64,000 bases of DNA from Dokdonella immobilis (lineage in GTDB: Bacteria > Pseudomonadota > Gammaproteobacteria > Xanthomonadales > Rhodanobacteraceae): assembly GCF_900115085.1 (NCBI RefSeq), contig NZ_FOVF01000001.1:248001-312000 (forward strand), written 5' to 3'. This document shows positions 28,003-37,116 of this stretch, piece by piece. The stretch's first letter is position 1, and the number at the start of each line of letters is the position of its first letter. A program made the translations under genes and the position numbers. The notes under the pieces were generated by a model that saw only the letters and a program-made list of their open reading frames with translations, was not told the DNA's origin and did not search any database.

Positions 28003-31000
28003 ATGTCCCGCACCCATCGCGCCTTCCTCATCGCAGGCGGCCCGAATCGACGCAACGAACGTCGCATCGGCGCATTGACGCTCTCTGCGCTGCTGGCGTT
28101 CCTGCCGATTGAGTCGGCGTGGGCTCAATGGAGCACCGAGAGTCCGCTGCCGACCCACTTGGACATACACGGTGTAGCGGCACCCGCGCCGGATAGGATC
28201 TACCTTGCGACCGACGATGACTCGTTCGACGACGGCGGCGCCCTGTTCGAATCCATCGACGGCGGCGCCACATGGACCCAGCGCAACATCCCGGCCAGCC
28301 TCGGCGACAGCCTGTATGGAATCCACTTCCTCGACAGCCAGCGCGGCTGGACCTGGGGCAACAGCAACTACCGCACGATCGATGGCGGTGCGACCTGGGA
28401 ACCGCTTCCACTTCTCGGCTCGACCTATTCGATGACTTTTTTCTCTCCCGACTTCGGGGTCGCGACCGGAAACTTCGGCAGCCAGACAAGCCGCGATGGC
28501 GGGTTGACCTGGGAAGCGTCTCCGCAAGACATCACGACCTACTCGTTCGTCGACGCACAGACCGGCCTCGGTGCGTCCGCGACCGGCCTCTACCGGACCA
28601 CGGATGGTGGCGGGACATTCGCCCCTGTATTCACTGGCGCCGCGGATTCGGTCGCCTTCCTCTCACCGACGGTCGCCATTGCGGTGGTCGATGGAGCGTT
28701 CGTACGCTCGACCAATGCCGGCGTAACCTGGTCGGTCGGCGCCAATGCCGAGGGTCGCACGCAACTGTTCGTCGTCTCTGAAGACGTTGTGCTGGCCTCG
28801 GGCCGCAGCGGCACGTTTCCAGACTACGACGACCGCCTGTTTCGCTCGGCCGATGGCGGTCAGACCTGGACCGATCTCGGTGAAGCGATTCCTGCCGACG
28901 CATTCGCCGCTGCACCGGCATTCAGCATGGCAGGTGCCTCGGCTGTGATTGCGTCCAACGGCACCGGCGATCTCTATCGATCCAGCAACGCAGGCCTCGA
29001 CTGGACCCGGGTGTATGCGACGCCCGGGCCGCGGCCGGGCTTCCTCGACAGCGGCGCGCCGGTGTTTGTCGATGCCCAGACCGGTTACTTCGGTTTCGGC
29101 GCCGGGTTCATCCTCAAGACGACCGATGCCGGCGCCAGCTGGATGCAGATTTCCAGCGGCACGGGCCACGGCATTCTCGCGCTCGATCGCTTCCCCAATG
29201 GCGACCTGATTGCAGTCTGCGAGGGCGGTCGCGTTCTGACCCGCGCTTCCGATGATGCGACCTGGCGCATTCGGACCACGCTCGGCACCGCCGATCTCGA
29301 AGATGTCCAGGTTGTCGGGCCACAAGCCGCCGTGGCCGTGGACCAGCAAGGCATCGTCTACCGCAGCACCGACGCCGGCGCCTCGTGGACGGCCGCTATT
29401 TCCGCGCCCGTCGATCTGACCGCAGCAGACCTCCATTTCGAGACGCCGACCCAGGGCTGGGTCGTCGGCCAGGGATTCGGCAGTGCGGCCCTTTTCCATA
29501 CGCTCGACGGTGGTGACTTCTGGACGCCGGTCACCGACTTCCTGGGCACCTATGTCGCCGTCGACTTCGCCGGTGCGAACGGCTGGGCCGTGGCGAGCTA
29601 CGGCATCCTCCAGCGCACGTCCGACGCCGGTGCGTCCTGGACGGAAGTGCAACTCCCCGGCTCCGGGTTCTCCATCCGGGATATTGATTTCTGGGATACC
29701 GACACCGGCTATGTAGTCGGTGGATCCGGCTACGCCGCGCGCAGCGACGATGGTGGTGCAACCTGGCATACGCTGCCGGTGCCGGAAAGCAGCGCCGACC
29801 TGACCCACATCGCGCTGGTCGGTGCGAACGAGCTCTGGGTCTCGACGGCCGACGGCAAGCTCCTGTACTCGGCAACCGGTGGCGCGAACTGGGCCGTCAT
29901 GGACTCCGGCGGCATCAGCTTCGGCTCCTTCGGAAGTCTCGCCGCCAGCCCCGCAGGCGATGCCTGGATCGGTGGTTGGCGAGGCGTGATTCGTCACTTT
30001 TCCGGACCGCCCGGTCCACCGGTCAACCAGCCGCCGCAGGCGTCGTTCAATTACCTGACGACCGGTCTCTCGGTCGCCCTGACCGATACCAGCGTGGACA
30101 ATGACGGCACCATCGCGAGCTGGCTGTGGGATTTCGGCGATGGCACAACGTCAGTCGAACAGAACCCGATGCACGCGTTCGCGTCCGCCGACTCCTACCT
30201 CGTGCGCCTCACCGTCACCGATGACGACGGCGCTACCGATTCGACGCTGCGCGTCATCGTCGTGCAACCGGGACCGGGCGGCATCTTCGGCGACTTCGTC
30301 GAAGTCACCCCGCTCGACCCGCTGTTCGTCACGCCGCAGGACGAGGACTTCTGGGTTACTTCGGCCGCGCCGGCCGACGTCGACGGCGACGGCGATCTCG
30401 ACATCGTCGTACTCGGCTACTACGTGGTCTACAACGTGAGTGCGGTCGACCAGCTGGTCCTGTTGCGCAATGACGGACCTCTGAGCGAGACGCAGTGGAA
30501 CTTCAGCTACGTCGAGCTGCCGCTGGGAACCCTGACTGCCGGCGCATCGGATCTCGCCTGGGGTGACGTCGACGGCGATGGCGATCCCGATCTCGTCGCC
30601 GGCAGCGATGGCCAGACCGTGCTGTACAGAAACGACGCCGGAACCCTCGTCCCGACGAATACGGCCCTACCCGGCTACTGGGAAGACAACGGTCAGTCCG
30701 ACTTCGACCTCAATTCCATATCCTGGGCCGACTACGACAACGACGGCGACCTCGACCTGTTGCTGCCGTCGGTCTGGGACGAGACGACGTTCACATCGCA
30801 TACCGCGCTGATGCGGAACGACGGCGCCAACGGCAGCGGCGGATGGACCTTCAGCGAAGTCGATGCGGGTCTCGGCGAATCCGACCACGTGCAGACGAGC
30901 TGGGCCGACTTCGACGGTGACCAGGACCTCGACCTGCTGGTCGTGCATCTCGCCCCGCTGAGCGGTCGTGGTTACATCCGGCGCTTCCGCAACGAAGGCA

Positions 31001-31899
31001 ATGGCGTATTCGTCGGCGAGGACATCCTCGGCACGCTCAGTGTCGAGCACGGCGAGGCGCAATGGGGCGACTACGACAACGACGGCGATCTCGACATCCT
31101 CGTTGCCGGCAACGTCCGCGAAACCGACGGCACCTATGACACCGTCCTTCGCGTCTATCGAAACGAGGCGGAGACCTTCGTTCCGATCGAGATCATCGCC
31201 TGCGTCATGTGCGAGGGTTGGTTCGATCTGAGCGCGGCGACCTGGGCCGATTACGACTCGGATGGCGACATCGACATCCTGCTCGCCGGAACCTACAACT
31301 CGGGCACGCAAATCGAGGGGCGGGCCAAGGTCTATGACAACGTCAACGGCAACTTCGTCGACTCCGGCAACCAGTTGCCGGCACCGCGCGCCTCGGGATT
31401 CAGTGGCGGCTCTTTCAGCTGGCTGGACATCGATGGCGAAGGCGACCTCGACTATTTCATCGCCGGCTCCTACTTCGTACCGGGCGGCAATGGCCTGATC
31501 GAGACCCAGATGCATCTTTACGTCAACAGCGCGCCGGGACAGAACCTGCCGCCTTCGGCCGCCACCTCGCTGACCTCACAGGTCAATGCCGATGGCACCG
31601 TATCACTGACATGGGACGCCGCCAGCGACGACCTCACACCCGCCGGGGCGCTGACCTACGACCTGCGTCTCTACCGCAACGGTGCGCCAATCCAGGTCGC
31701 AAGGCGCATCCCCGAGTCCGGCAGCCTGCGCGGTGCCAGCGGCTGGACGCTGACCGGTCTGCCGGACGGTGGGTACCTCTGGACCATCGAGGCCATCGAC
31801 AGCGCGTACAACGGTGGACCGCCCACACCGGCAACGTTCCGCGTCGGCCCGCCCTTGCCGGACAGGATCTTCACCGACAGCTTCGACCTGCCTCGATAG
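28003..31899 (+). CDS. Giant secreted protein: YCF48-type propeller, PKD, FG-GAP repeats, Fn3-like domain, IFTDSFD tail
   Basis: The 1298-residue product has a signal peptide (LTLSALLAFLPIESAWA). Residues about 45-665 form YCF48/BNR-like propeller blades with the pattern SxDGGxTW repeated many times (for example FESIDGGATWTQ, YRTIDGGATWEP, KTTDAGASWMQ). A PKD domain follows at 677-755 (ASFNYLTTGLSVALTDTSVD). Then come seven or so FG-GAP/VCBS calcium motifs from residue 792 to 1150 (DVDGDGDLDIVV, DYDNDGDLDLLL, DFDGDQDLDLLV, DYDSDGDIDILL). An Fn3-like domain (1183-1282) and the tail DRIFTDSFDLPR end it. The frame is open back to 26008, but that part lacks coding character; the RBS and signal peptide support 28003. 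A role in adhesion or sensing is inferred. Confidence 0.88.
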   Translation: MSRTHRAFLIAGGPNRRNERRIGALTLSALLAFLPIESAWAQWSTESPLPTHLDIHGVAAPAPDRIYLATDDDSFDDGGALFESIDGGATWTQRNIPASLGDSLYGIHFLDSQRGWTWGNSNYRTIDGGATWEPLPLLGSTYSMTFFSPDFGVATGNFGSQTSRDGGLTWEASPQDITTYSFVDAQTGLGASATGLYRTTDGGGTFAPVFTGAADSVAFLSPTVAIAVVDGAFVRSTNAGVTWSVGANAEGRTQLFVVSEDVVLASGRSGTFPDYDDRLFRSADGGQTWTDLGEAIPADAFAAAPAFSMAGASAVIASNGTGDLYRSSNAGLDWTRVYATPGPRPGFLDSGAPVFVDAQTGYFGFGAGFILKTTDAGASWMQISSGTGHGILALDRFPNGDLIAVCEGGRVLTRASDDATWRIRTTLGTADLEDVQVVGPQAAVAVDQQGIVYRSTDAGASWTAAISAPVDLTAADLHFETPTQGWVVGQGFGSAALFHTLDGGDFWTPVTDFLGTYVAVDFAGANGWAVASYGILQRTSDAGASWTEVQLPGSGFSIRDIDFWDTDTGYVVGGSGYAARSDDGGATWHTLPVPESSADLTHIALVGANELWVSTADGKLLYSATGGANWAVMDSGGISFGSFGSLAASPAGDAWIGGWRGVIRHFSGPPGPPVNQPPQASFNYLTTGLSVALTDTSVDNDGTIASWLWDFGDGTTSVEQNPMHAFASADSYLVRLTVTDDDGATDSTLRVIVVQPGPGGIFGDFVEVTPLDPLFVTPQDEDFWVTSAAPADVDGDGDLDIVVLGYYVVYNVSAVDQLVLLRNDGPLSETQWNFSYVELPLGTLTAGASDLAWGDVDGDGDPDLVAGSDGQTVLYRNDAGTLVPTNTALPGYWEDNGQSDFDLNSISWADYDNDGDLDLLLPSVWDETTFTSHTALMRNDGANGSGGWTFSEVDAGLGESDHVQTSWADFDGDQDLDLLVVHLAPLSGRGYIRRFRNEGNGVFVGEDILGTLSVEHGEAQWGDYDNDGDLDILVAGNVRETDGTYDTVLRVYRNEAETFVPIEIIACVMCEGWFDLSAATWADYDSDGDIDILLAGTYNSGTQIEGRAKVYDNVNGNFVDSGNQLPAPRASGFSGGSFSWLDIDGEGDLDYFIAGSYFVPGGNGLIETQMHLYVNSAPGQNLPPSAATSLTSQVNADGTVSLTWDAASDDLTPAGALTYDLRLYRNGAPIQVARRIPESGSLRGASGWTLTGLPDGGYLWTIEAIDSAYNGGPPTPATFRVGPPLPDRIFTDSFDLPR

Positions 31900-32031
31900 C
31901 GCAAGCACAGGACGCGGCTGCGCAATCCGCAGCCGCCTGCCGGCGCATGCCAGGCTCAAGCAGAAATCGGAACTGTGCGCTCTGCACCCTTGAACCGGAT
32001 TTCAGGGAACCCGAGCGGACATCCGATGCTA

Positions 32032-32207
32032 GGGAGGCTCTGAACAAGTGGCGCAACCGTCACGACGCCTGCCTGCGTGCAGATCGCGGCGCGCCGACGC
32101 AGACAGACCGGCCGTTTTTCAAGGCGGCGCAACAAAGAGCTGCGCTCAGGCAGGCGTCGCCCAAGCAATTTGATTCAATGGACCAAGGGTGGCGTTCAGA
32201 GCCTCCC
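32032..32207. mobile_element. MITE-like fold-back element flanked by TA
   Basis: The ends are perfect inverted repeats. CTAGGGAGGCTCTGAAC (32029-32045) matches the reverse complement at 32194-32210. Reading GGGAGG as the outermost element sequence leaves TA on each side, the target duplication expected of IS630/mariner-type transposition. Inside lies a second perfect 13-bp inverted repeat, CGACGCCTGCCTG (32063-32075) / CAGGCAGGCGTCG (32147-32159). No transposase fits in 176 bp, so it would be non-autonomous. Its right end supplies the stop codon of the UspA gene. Confidence 0.65.
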
Positions 32208-33040
32208 TAGTGGGAGAACAGCACCGGGAACGGCGACTGCCAGAACAGTCCGTGGGTGACGCCGCCGAAGACGTGTTCGCGCAAGCGCGAGTGGCTATAG
32301 CCGCCGGCGACCAGCAGGTCCGCACCGGATTCGCCGACGAAGCGCATGATCGCCTGCGCGGTCGTCGCGCCCATCGATGGAAGCGCGACCACATTGGCGT
32401 GTACACCGTGCCGGGCCAGATGGGTGGCGATATCCGCACCGGGCGCTTCGCCATGATGGGCGTCGTCGACCTTCGGATCGACCACGATCACGTCGACCCG
32501 CGCCGCCCGTTGCAGGATCGGCAGCGCATCGTGGACGGCGCGCGTCGCTTCGCGGGTCGGTTGCCAGGCCACCACGACCTGCCTGAACGACGATCGTGCT
32601 TCGTGCTTGGGCGGCAACACCAGAACCGGCCGGCCTGACCCGGTCAGCAGGTCGGCAAACGTCGCATTCGCGTAGTCGGCCCGATCGACCGCACCCGGGA
32701 CGATCGTCAGATCGGCGTGCCGGGCATGCATGACGGCCACGTCGAACGTGGGCAACATCGGGGATTCGACGCATCGAACCTCCCAGCTGATGTCCATCGG
32801 ACGGAGTCGTTCGCGCATCCGTTGCGCCAGCGCCTCGCCACGTGCCCGCTCCATCTCATGCAGTTGATTGTAGATTTCGGCCGGGAAACTCGTCATCTCG
32901 AAGCCGAAGGGTATCGACAGGGCGACGGTCACCAATGCGCTGAGATGCGCGTCATGCTCGCGTGCCAACGCGATGCCGTATGCAAGCGTGAGATCATCCG
33001 CGGCGGTGTTCGCCAGGGGAACCAGGATGTCCTTGTACAT
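32207..33040 (-). CDS. Tandem universal stress protein (UspA) ending inside a MITE-like repeat
   Basis: This 277-residue protein has two UspA domains, the usual tandem arrangement. The first starts MYKDILVPLANTAADDLTLAYGIALAREHDAHL, and the second starts QVVVAWQPTREATRAVHDALPIL. The nucleotide-binding segment of the second domain is VAGGYSHSRLREHVFGGVTHGLF. Such proteins are induced in stress and bind ATP in many cases. The ATG at 33040 has a GAGG ribosome site 8 nt upstream. The stop codon TAG is formed by the terminal inverted repeat at 32207-32209, so the C-terminus (PFPVLFSH) probably was altered or fixed by that insertion. No neighbouring gene shares its direction closely. Confidence 0.9.
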   Translation of the reverse strand: MYKDILVPLANTAADDLTLAYGIALAREHDAHLSALVTVALSIPFGFEMTSFPAEIYNQLHEMERARGEALAQRMRERLRPMDISWEVRCVESPMLPTFDVAVMHARHADLTIVPGAVDRADYANATFADLLTGSGRPVLVLPPKHEARSSFRQVVVAWQPTREATRAVHDALPILQRAARVDVIVVDPKVDDAHHGEAPGADIATHLARHGVHANVVALPSMGATTAQAIMRFVGESGADLLVAGGYSHSRLREHVFGGVTHGLFWQSPFPVLFSH

Positions 33041-33231
33041 TCGATGATCCTCACGATTGCCATTGTCCCCCAGCATTGGAGCGCGAAACGGGGCCGTCCA
33101 GCTTGACCTGGGTCAAGCAATCCGGTCGTTGCCGCTGGCGGCGCACGGGCCGCCTGCGGGAGTGGTGCGCAGCGGGCAGCAACGACGGACCACGCATCGC
33201 GAATGCCCGGGTCGTGGGGAGAAGCATTGCC

Positions 33232-34434
33232 TCAGCGGCGGGCCTGCGATCGGCTCGCGGAAGACCGTTTTCCGGATCGGCCCTGTCCGGCCGCCCTGGC
33301 CATGCACGACTGGTAGTGCTGGTCGACACGCTCAGCGAACCATCGCGTCGTCAGTTTGCGCGTGATCTTCGGGCTTTCGAGGTGGATGCGCGGAACGAGC
33401 GCCCGCGCCAGGAAGCCTTTTTCCATTTGCTCCGCGAGCGCGAAGACCCTGCGGTATGTCCGCGAGTCGCCGAATTCGGGGCGGTCGCCCATTTCGAGGT
33501 CACGACGGATCTGCGCGTCGCTGAGTTCGAGATCATCCCCCAGCGCGCGCACGGCAAGTTCGGTAGCGCCCACCGGTGTGGACGAATTCTCGCGGCCGTG
33601 CCGGATCAGGTCGCCGTCCAGCGCAAGCGGGATGCCGGAAGCGCGACTGACTGCAGCCTGGAATGCGGCATTCCGGCTGGCATACCGGCCGGCATTGAAA
33701 TCGGCGAATCGATACAGCGGCTGTTCGTAGCGGGCCGGATAGGCAAGCAGATGGGCAATGCCGAAATACAGTCCGCCGCGTCGCGTGAATACCTCATGCC
33801 GGATCGAGTCGTCGATCGGATACGGATAGGAGTGTTCGCCTGCGTACGCCTCGGAAAACGCCACGCTGACCTGCATCGGTCCGCCGGTACGGACCGGGTT
33901 GGCATCGCCGAACAGGCGCCTGCCAAGCGGCACGCTGCCGATCACGTCCTCGTAGATGCGGCTCAGTTCTCGTTCGCTGCGGACCGCAGCGATGCGTTCG
34001 TCATAGCGCCGGCCATCGGGCGACTTGAGGCGCAGTGCCGCGCTTACCGCGAACTTCGGGATGTGCAGGTCGCCGGCACGCCGATCGATCTCGGCACCCG
34101 CTATGGCCGCCAGGCCAGGCACGACTGGATCCGCGTGAAACGATGACTCCTGCGCGATCACGGCCAGGGCAGCGCAAAGGTTCGAGTCATCGGGAGCAAG
34201 GCGCAGCGCGGAAAACGCGGCGTAGATGTCGGTTGCCCAGCCCTGCGCGTCGCGCGTACCGAAAGGCAGCAGGCGCACGATCTGCGCGCGCACCTCCTCC
34301 GGGTGCCGCACATTTCGCTGCGGTCCGCTTGGCGTAGCGCAGCCGCCAAGCACGGCGAGCAGCATGGCCACGATGCCCAGTCGATGGTTGCGCTTCACGA
34401 CATCGCGACGGTCCTGCCGGGTGTCCAGACTCAT
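33232..34434 (-). CDS. DUF1615 family lipoprotein
   Basis: The 400-residue protein has a type II signal peptide with the lipid cysteine at C32 (MLLAVLGGCAT). The body matches what I know of the DUF1615 family: AALAVIAQESSFHADPVVPGL, FGDANPVRTGGPMQVSVAFSEAYA, RRGGLYFGIAHLLAYPARYEQPLYRFADFNAGRYASRNAAFQAA and EMGDRPEFGDSRTYRRVF. The QESSF and PMQVS parts recall lytic-transglycosylase folds, so a peptidoglycan-related role is possible but unproven. The last 25 residues are unusually basic and Ser/Arg-rich. It lies 191 bp from the UspA gene. Confidence 0.85.
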   Translation of the reverse strand: MSLDTRQDRRDVVKRNHRLGIVAMLLAVLGGCATPSGPQRNVRHPEEVRAQIVRLLPFGTRDAQGWATDIYAAFSALRLAPDDSNLCAALAVIAQESSFHADPVVPGLAAIAGAEIDRRAGDLHIPKFAVSAALRLKSPDGRRYDERIAAVRSERELSRIYEDVIGSVPLGRRLFGDANPVRTGGPMQVSVAFSEAYAGEHSYPYPIDDSIRHEVFTRRGGLYFGIAHLLAYPARYEQPLYRFADFNAGRYASRNAAFQAAVSRASGIPLALDGDLIRHGRENSSTPVGATELAVRALGDDLELSDAQIRRDLEMGDRPEFGDSRTYRRVFALAEQMEKGFLARALVPRIHLESPKITRKLTTRWFAERVDQHYQSCMARAAGQGRSGKRSSASRSQARR

Positions 34435-34857
34435 GCACCAGTCTCGTTACGATCAAGCCTGACAACATGGGGGCCGAATGCGCGTGCGCAATCCAGCAGT
34501 TGCTGTGTCGACCCGGATTGAGCCGAAAATCGACGCGGCAATCCGGAATGCGTCATCTCCCGACGGGTCGCAACAGGCCTGGTTCGGCGCCGTCAGCGAA
34601 ATCATCGGCAATCAGGCCCTCGCGGGAACCGGCTGGCCCGAGCGAGGGCGCGACAGCCATACGCATGGCATGCCCACGTTCACGGTGTATTTGCGCCTAC
34701 GTTCAACCCGGTCTGCAGCGGCTGCAATCAGGAGCGCCTGATCCAGGCCTGAGACCGATCTGTCCATCGGCGGAGGGCCGCCACGAAGCTGCGCCTGGAA
34801 CCGGATGGCCTGGGCCGCCTGCTTCCGGCCGGGACAGGAATTCCCGGACTGCCAAGA
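34435..34857. other. Non-coding stretch between two minus-strand genes
   Basis: These 423 bp lie between the start of the DUF1615 gene and the stop of the sensor kinase gene. Short open frames are present but have no ribosome site or recognisable sequence. The promoter of the DUF1615 gene must be here. Nothing else was recognised. Confidence 0.45.
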
Positions 34858-35883
34858 CTATTCGGACCGCAGGGCCGAGTCGTCCTCTCCATGCGATGCG
34901 CCGGGCAAGCTTCGGGGAAGCTGCACCACAAACTCACTTCCGCCCCCGGGACGCCCGCGGCAGTGGACGTCGCCGCCGTGGTGTCGGGCGATCTGCCTCA
35001 CCAGGGACAAGCCGAGGCCGCTTCCGATGTTTTCCTCGGCCGTTCCGGCCCGGAAGAACGGTTCGAAGACGCGCTCGCGATCGGCCTCGTCGACGCCGGG
35101 GCCAGCATCAGTGATACGCAGTTGCAACGATTCCCCATCGACGCAGAGGTGAACTGAAATCGGTGGTGCGCCGTGCCTGTGCGCATTCTCGAGCAGGTTG
35201 CGCACGAGGCGACGCAACAAGCGCTGGTTGCCCTGCAACCACTGCGCATGCCTGCCCCCATCGCTGATGGGATAGTCGAGATCGACCTGCCCGAAGCGGG
35301 CGCACTCCTCGGCGACCAGCGCTAGCAGATCGAGTTCTTCGACGGCACCGTCGGTGGCCGGCAAGGCCTCCAGCCGGCTGGCCAGGAGGATTTCCTCGAT
35401 CAGGTCGTCCAGTTCGCGCAGGTCGAGGGCGAGTCCGGACCGGCGCTGGTCGTCCGCGGAACCGAGCAGCTCGATGCCCATGCGAATCCGCGTCAGCGGT
35501 GTTCTCAGTTCGTGGCTGGCATTGGCCAGCAGGCGCTTGTGCGCGGCGACCAAGGTTTCGATGCGGTCGGCGGCGAGATTGAATCCCTCCGCGAGTTCGG
35601 CAATTTCGTCCCCGCCCTCGACGACGGCTCGCACGCCCAGCTCGCCCCGTCCGAATGCAGCGACGGACTGCTGCAGGCGTGACAGGCGACGGGTCAATCG
35701 GCGCACGAACGGATACGAACCGAGGCCGATGAACATCGCCATGAGCACGAACAGGAGTGCCCAAAGCGGCAAGGGCAGCGGCTCGGCCATCGTGTGACGC
35801 ATGGTCACGCCGACGATGGCGAACAGGATCAGTGCAGCGACGAGGACCAGATAGAAGCGGCGGAAAAGCGGAAACCGGCGCAT
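34858..35883 (-). CDS. Sensor histidine kinase, Cpx/Rst-like, with almost no periplasmic loop
   Basis: The 341-residue protein has two membrane helices (about residues 11-28 and 38-57) with only about ten residues between them, then a HAMP domain, a HisKA domain with H124 (LANASHELRTPLTRIRMG) and an HATPase domain with N-box NLLENAHRH, G1 DAGPGVDEADRERVFEPFF and G2 GSGLGLSLVRQIARHHGG. It phosphorylates the response regulator encoded just upstream; the stop of that gene is 7 bp before this start. With so small an outer loop, sensing through the membrane or a partner protein is likely. A longer start at 35916 overlaps the regulator gene. Confidence 0.92.
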   Translation of the reverse strand: MRRFPLFRRFYLVLVAALILFAIVGVTMRHTMAEPLPLPLWALLFVLMAMFIGLGSYPFVRRLTRRLSRLQQSVAAFGRGELGVRAVVEGGDEIAELAEGFNLAADRIETLVAAHKRLLANASHELRTPLTRIRMGIELLGSADDQRRSGLALDLRELDDLIEEILLASRLEALPATDGAVEELDLLALVAEECARFGQVDLDYPISDGGRHAQWLQGNQRLLRRLVRNLLENAHRHGAPPISVHLCVDGESLQLRITDAGPGVDEADRERVFEPFFRAGTAEENIGSGLGLSLVRQIARHHGGDVHCRGRPGGGSEFVVQLPRSLPGASHGEDDSALRSE

Positions 35884-35890
35884 GGAAGGC

Positions 35891-36595
35891 TCAGTCCTGC
35901 GTTCTGGCAAAGACATAGCCGGCGCCGCGCAGGGTCAGGATCCGCCGCGGCCGTTTTGGATCGTCCTCGATGACTGCCCGAAGTTTGGAGACGTGCACGT
36001 CGATCGAGCGGTCGAAACCCTCCGCCCTTGAGCCGCTCAGCGCATCGAGCAGCCAGTCCCGGCTGAGCACCCGGCCGGCGTTCCGGGCGAGCAGCCTGAG
36101 CAGGGCGAACTGATGCGCGGTCAAGCTTCGGGTTTCGCCACCCAGCCGCACCTGGTAGGTATCGCAGTCGATCTCGAGACGGCCGAAGCGCAGTATCGCC
36201 TCCCCGCCTCCGACCTGCCCCCGTTCCGAACGCCGAAGGATTGCGCGCAGGCGGGCCAGCAATTCGCGCGGCTCGAACGGCTTTGGCAGATAGTCGTCGG
36301 CGCCCAGCTCCAGTCCGACGATGCGGTCGGCGGCATCGCCACGGGCCGTCAGCATGATGATCGGCAGGGCGCTGAGTCCGGACTGCATGCGGATCTCGCG
36401 ACACAGGTCCAGCCCGTCGATATCCGGTAGGGTCAGGTCGAGCACCAGAGCCTCGATACCGCCAGATTTGAGCCGTTCCAGGGCGCGACGCCCGAGGGTC
36501 TCGCTGTGTACGGGAAAACCCGCCTGGCCGAGATATTCGGCAATCATCCCGGCCAGGCGCCGGTCATCCTCGAGCAGCAGAACTTGAACCGTCAT
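35891..36595 (-). CDS. OmpR-family response regulator
   Basis: The 234-residue protein has a receiver domain with the acidic pair in LLLEDDRRL, the phosphorylation site D53 (ALVLDLTLPDIDG) and the conserved lysine in DDYLPKPFEP, then a winged-helix DNA-binding domain (LTAHQFALLRLLARNAGRVLSRDWLL...RSIDVHVSKLR...GAGYVFA). It forms the middle gene of an operon with the Spy/CpxP-like gene upstream and the sensor kinase downstream. The order and the partners match Cpx or Rst systems, in which the regulator controls envelope genes, often including its own operon. Confidence 0.95.
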   Translation of the reverse strand: MTVQVLLLEDDRRLAGMIAEYLGQAGFPVHSETLGRRALERLKSGGIEALVLDLTLPDIDGLDLCREIRMQSGLSALPIIMLTARGDAADRIVGLELGADDYLPKPFEPRELLARLRAILRRSERGQVGGGEAILRFGRLEIDCDTYQVRLGGETRSLTAHQFALLRLLARNAGRVLSRDWLLDALSGSRAEGFDRSIDVHVSKLRAVIEDDPKRPRRILTLRGAGYVFARTQD

Positions 36596-36636
36596 TGCGG
36601 ACCCAACTGACGCCTGCGGCAGGCGCGCACCCCAGC

Positions 36637-37116
36637 TTACTGCTCCGCGTGACCCTTGCGCGAGAACATCTGGCGCTGCTCGGGCGACAGGGCGGCGGCG
36701 GCATCGGCGAGAAACTGCATGTAGCGGATCGCACTCGCCTCGATCGCACTGGCCTGCCCGGCCTGGATGCGCGCAAAGCCGGCGCGATCGAAGTTGGCAG
36801 CCGTCAGACTGTCGTGCAACTGCTCCTGACCGTGCTGAAATGAAGCCGACATGGCATCCAGGTCGTTCGCCGCCTCGTCGCTGATTGCCGTTACCGGGCA
36901 ATCGACCGTGGCATTGATCGTGGCGCAGACATGCTCCCCGAGCTCGCGCGCCCGTTGCGCCAGTTCCTCGGGGCTGCCAGTCGTGGAATGCCGGCCGTGC
37001 GCGCGCATGCCATGCCGGTCCATGTGGCCAGCATGCGCATAGAGTCCAGCTCCACCAACACCCATCAGCGCACCGACGAGCAGGCCCACGGAAAGCTTCT
37101 TGTCGACGAATTTCAT
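36637..37116 (-). CDS. Spy/CpxP-like periplasmic protein
   Basis: The 159-residue product has a signal peptide (SVGLLVGALMGVGGAGLYAHA) and a histidine-rich start of the mature part (HAGHMDRHGMRAHGRH), then a helical region ending in the LTxxQ-type motif LSPEQRQMFSRKG, typical of Spy/CpxP chaperones. There is a short cysteine-bearing segment, CATINATVDCPV, that is unusual for the family. In enterobacteria CpxP binds the sensor kinase and Spy protects proteins in the periplasm. It is the first gene of the operon. The ATG at 37116 has GGAG 9 nt upstream. Confidence 0.85.
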   Translation of the reverse strand: MKFVDKKLSVGLLVGALMGVGGAGLYAHAGHMDRHGMRAHGRHSTTGSPEELAQRARELGEHVCATINATVDCPVTAISDEAANDLDAMSASFQHGQEQLHDSLTAANFDRAGFARIQAGQASAIEASAIRYMQFLADAAAALSPEQRQMFSRKGHAEQ

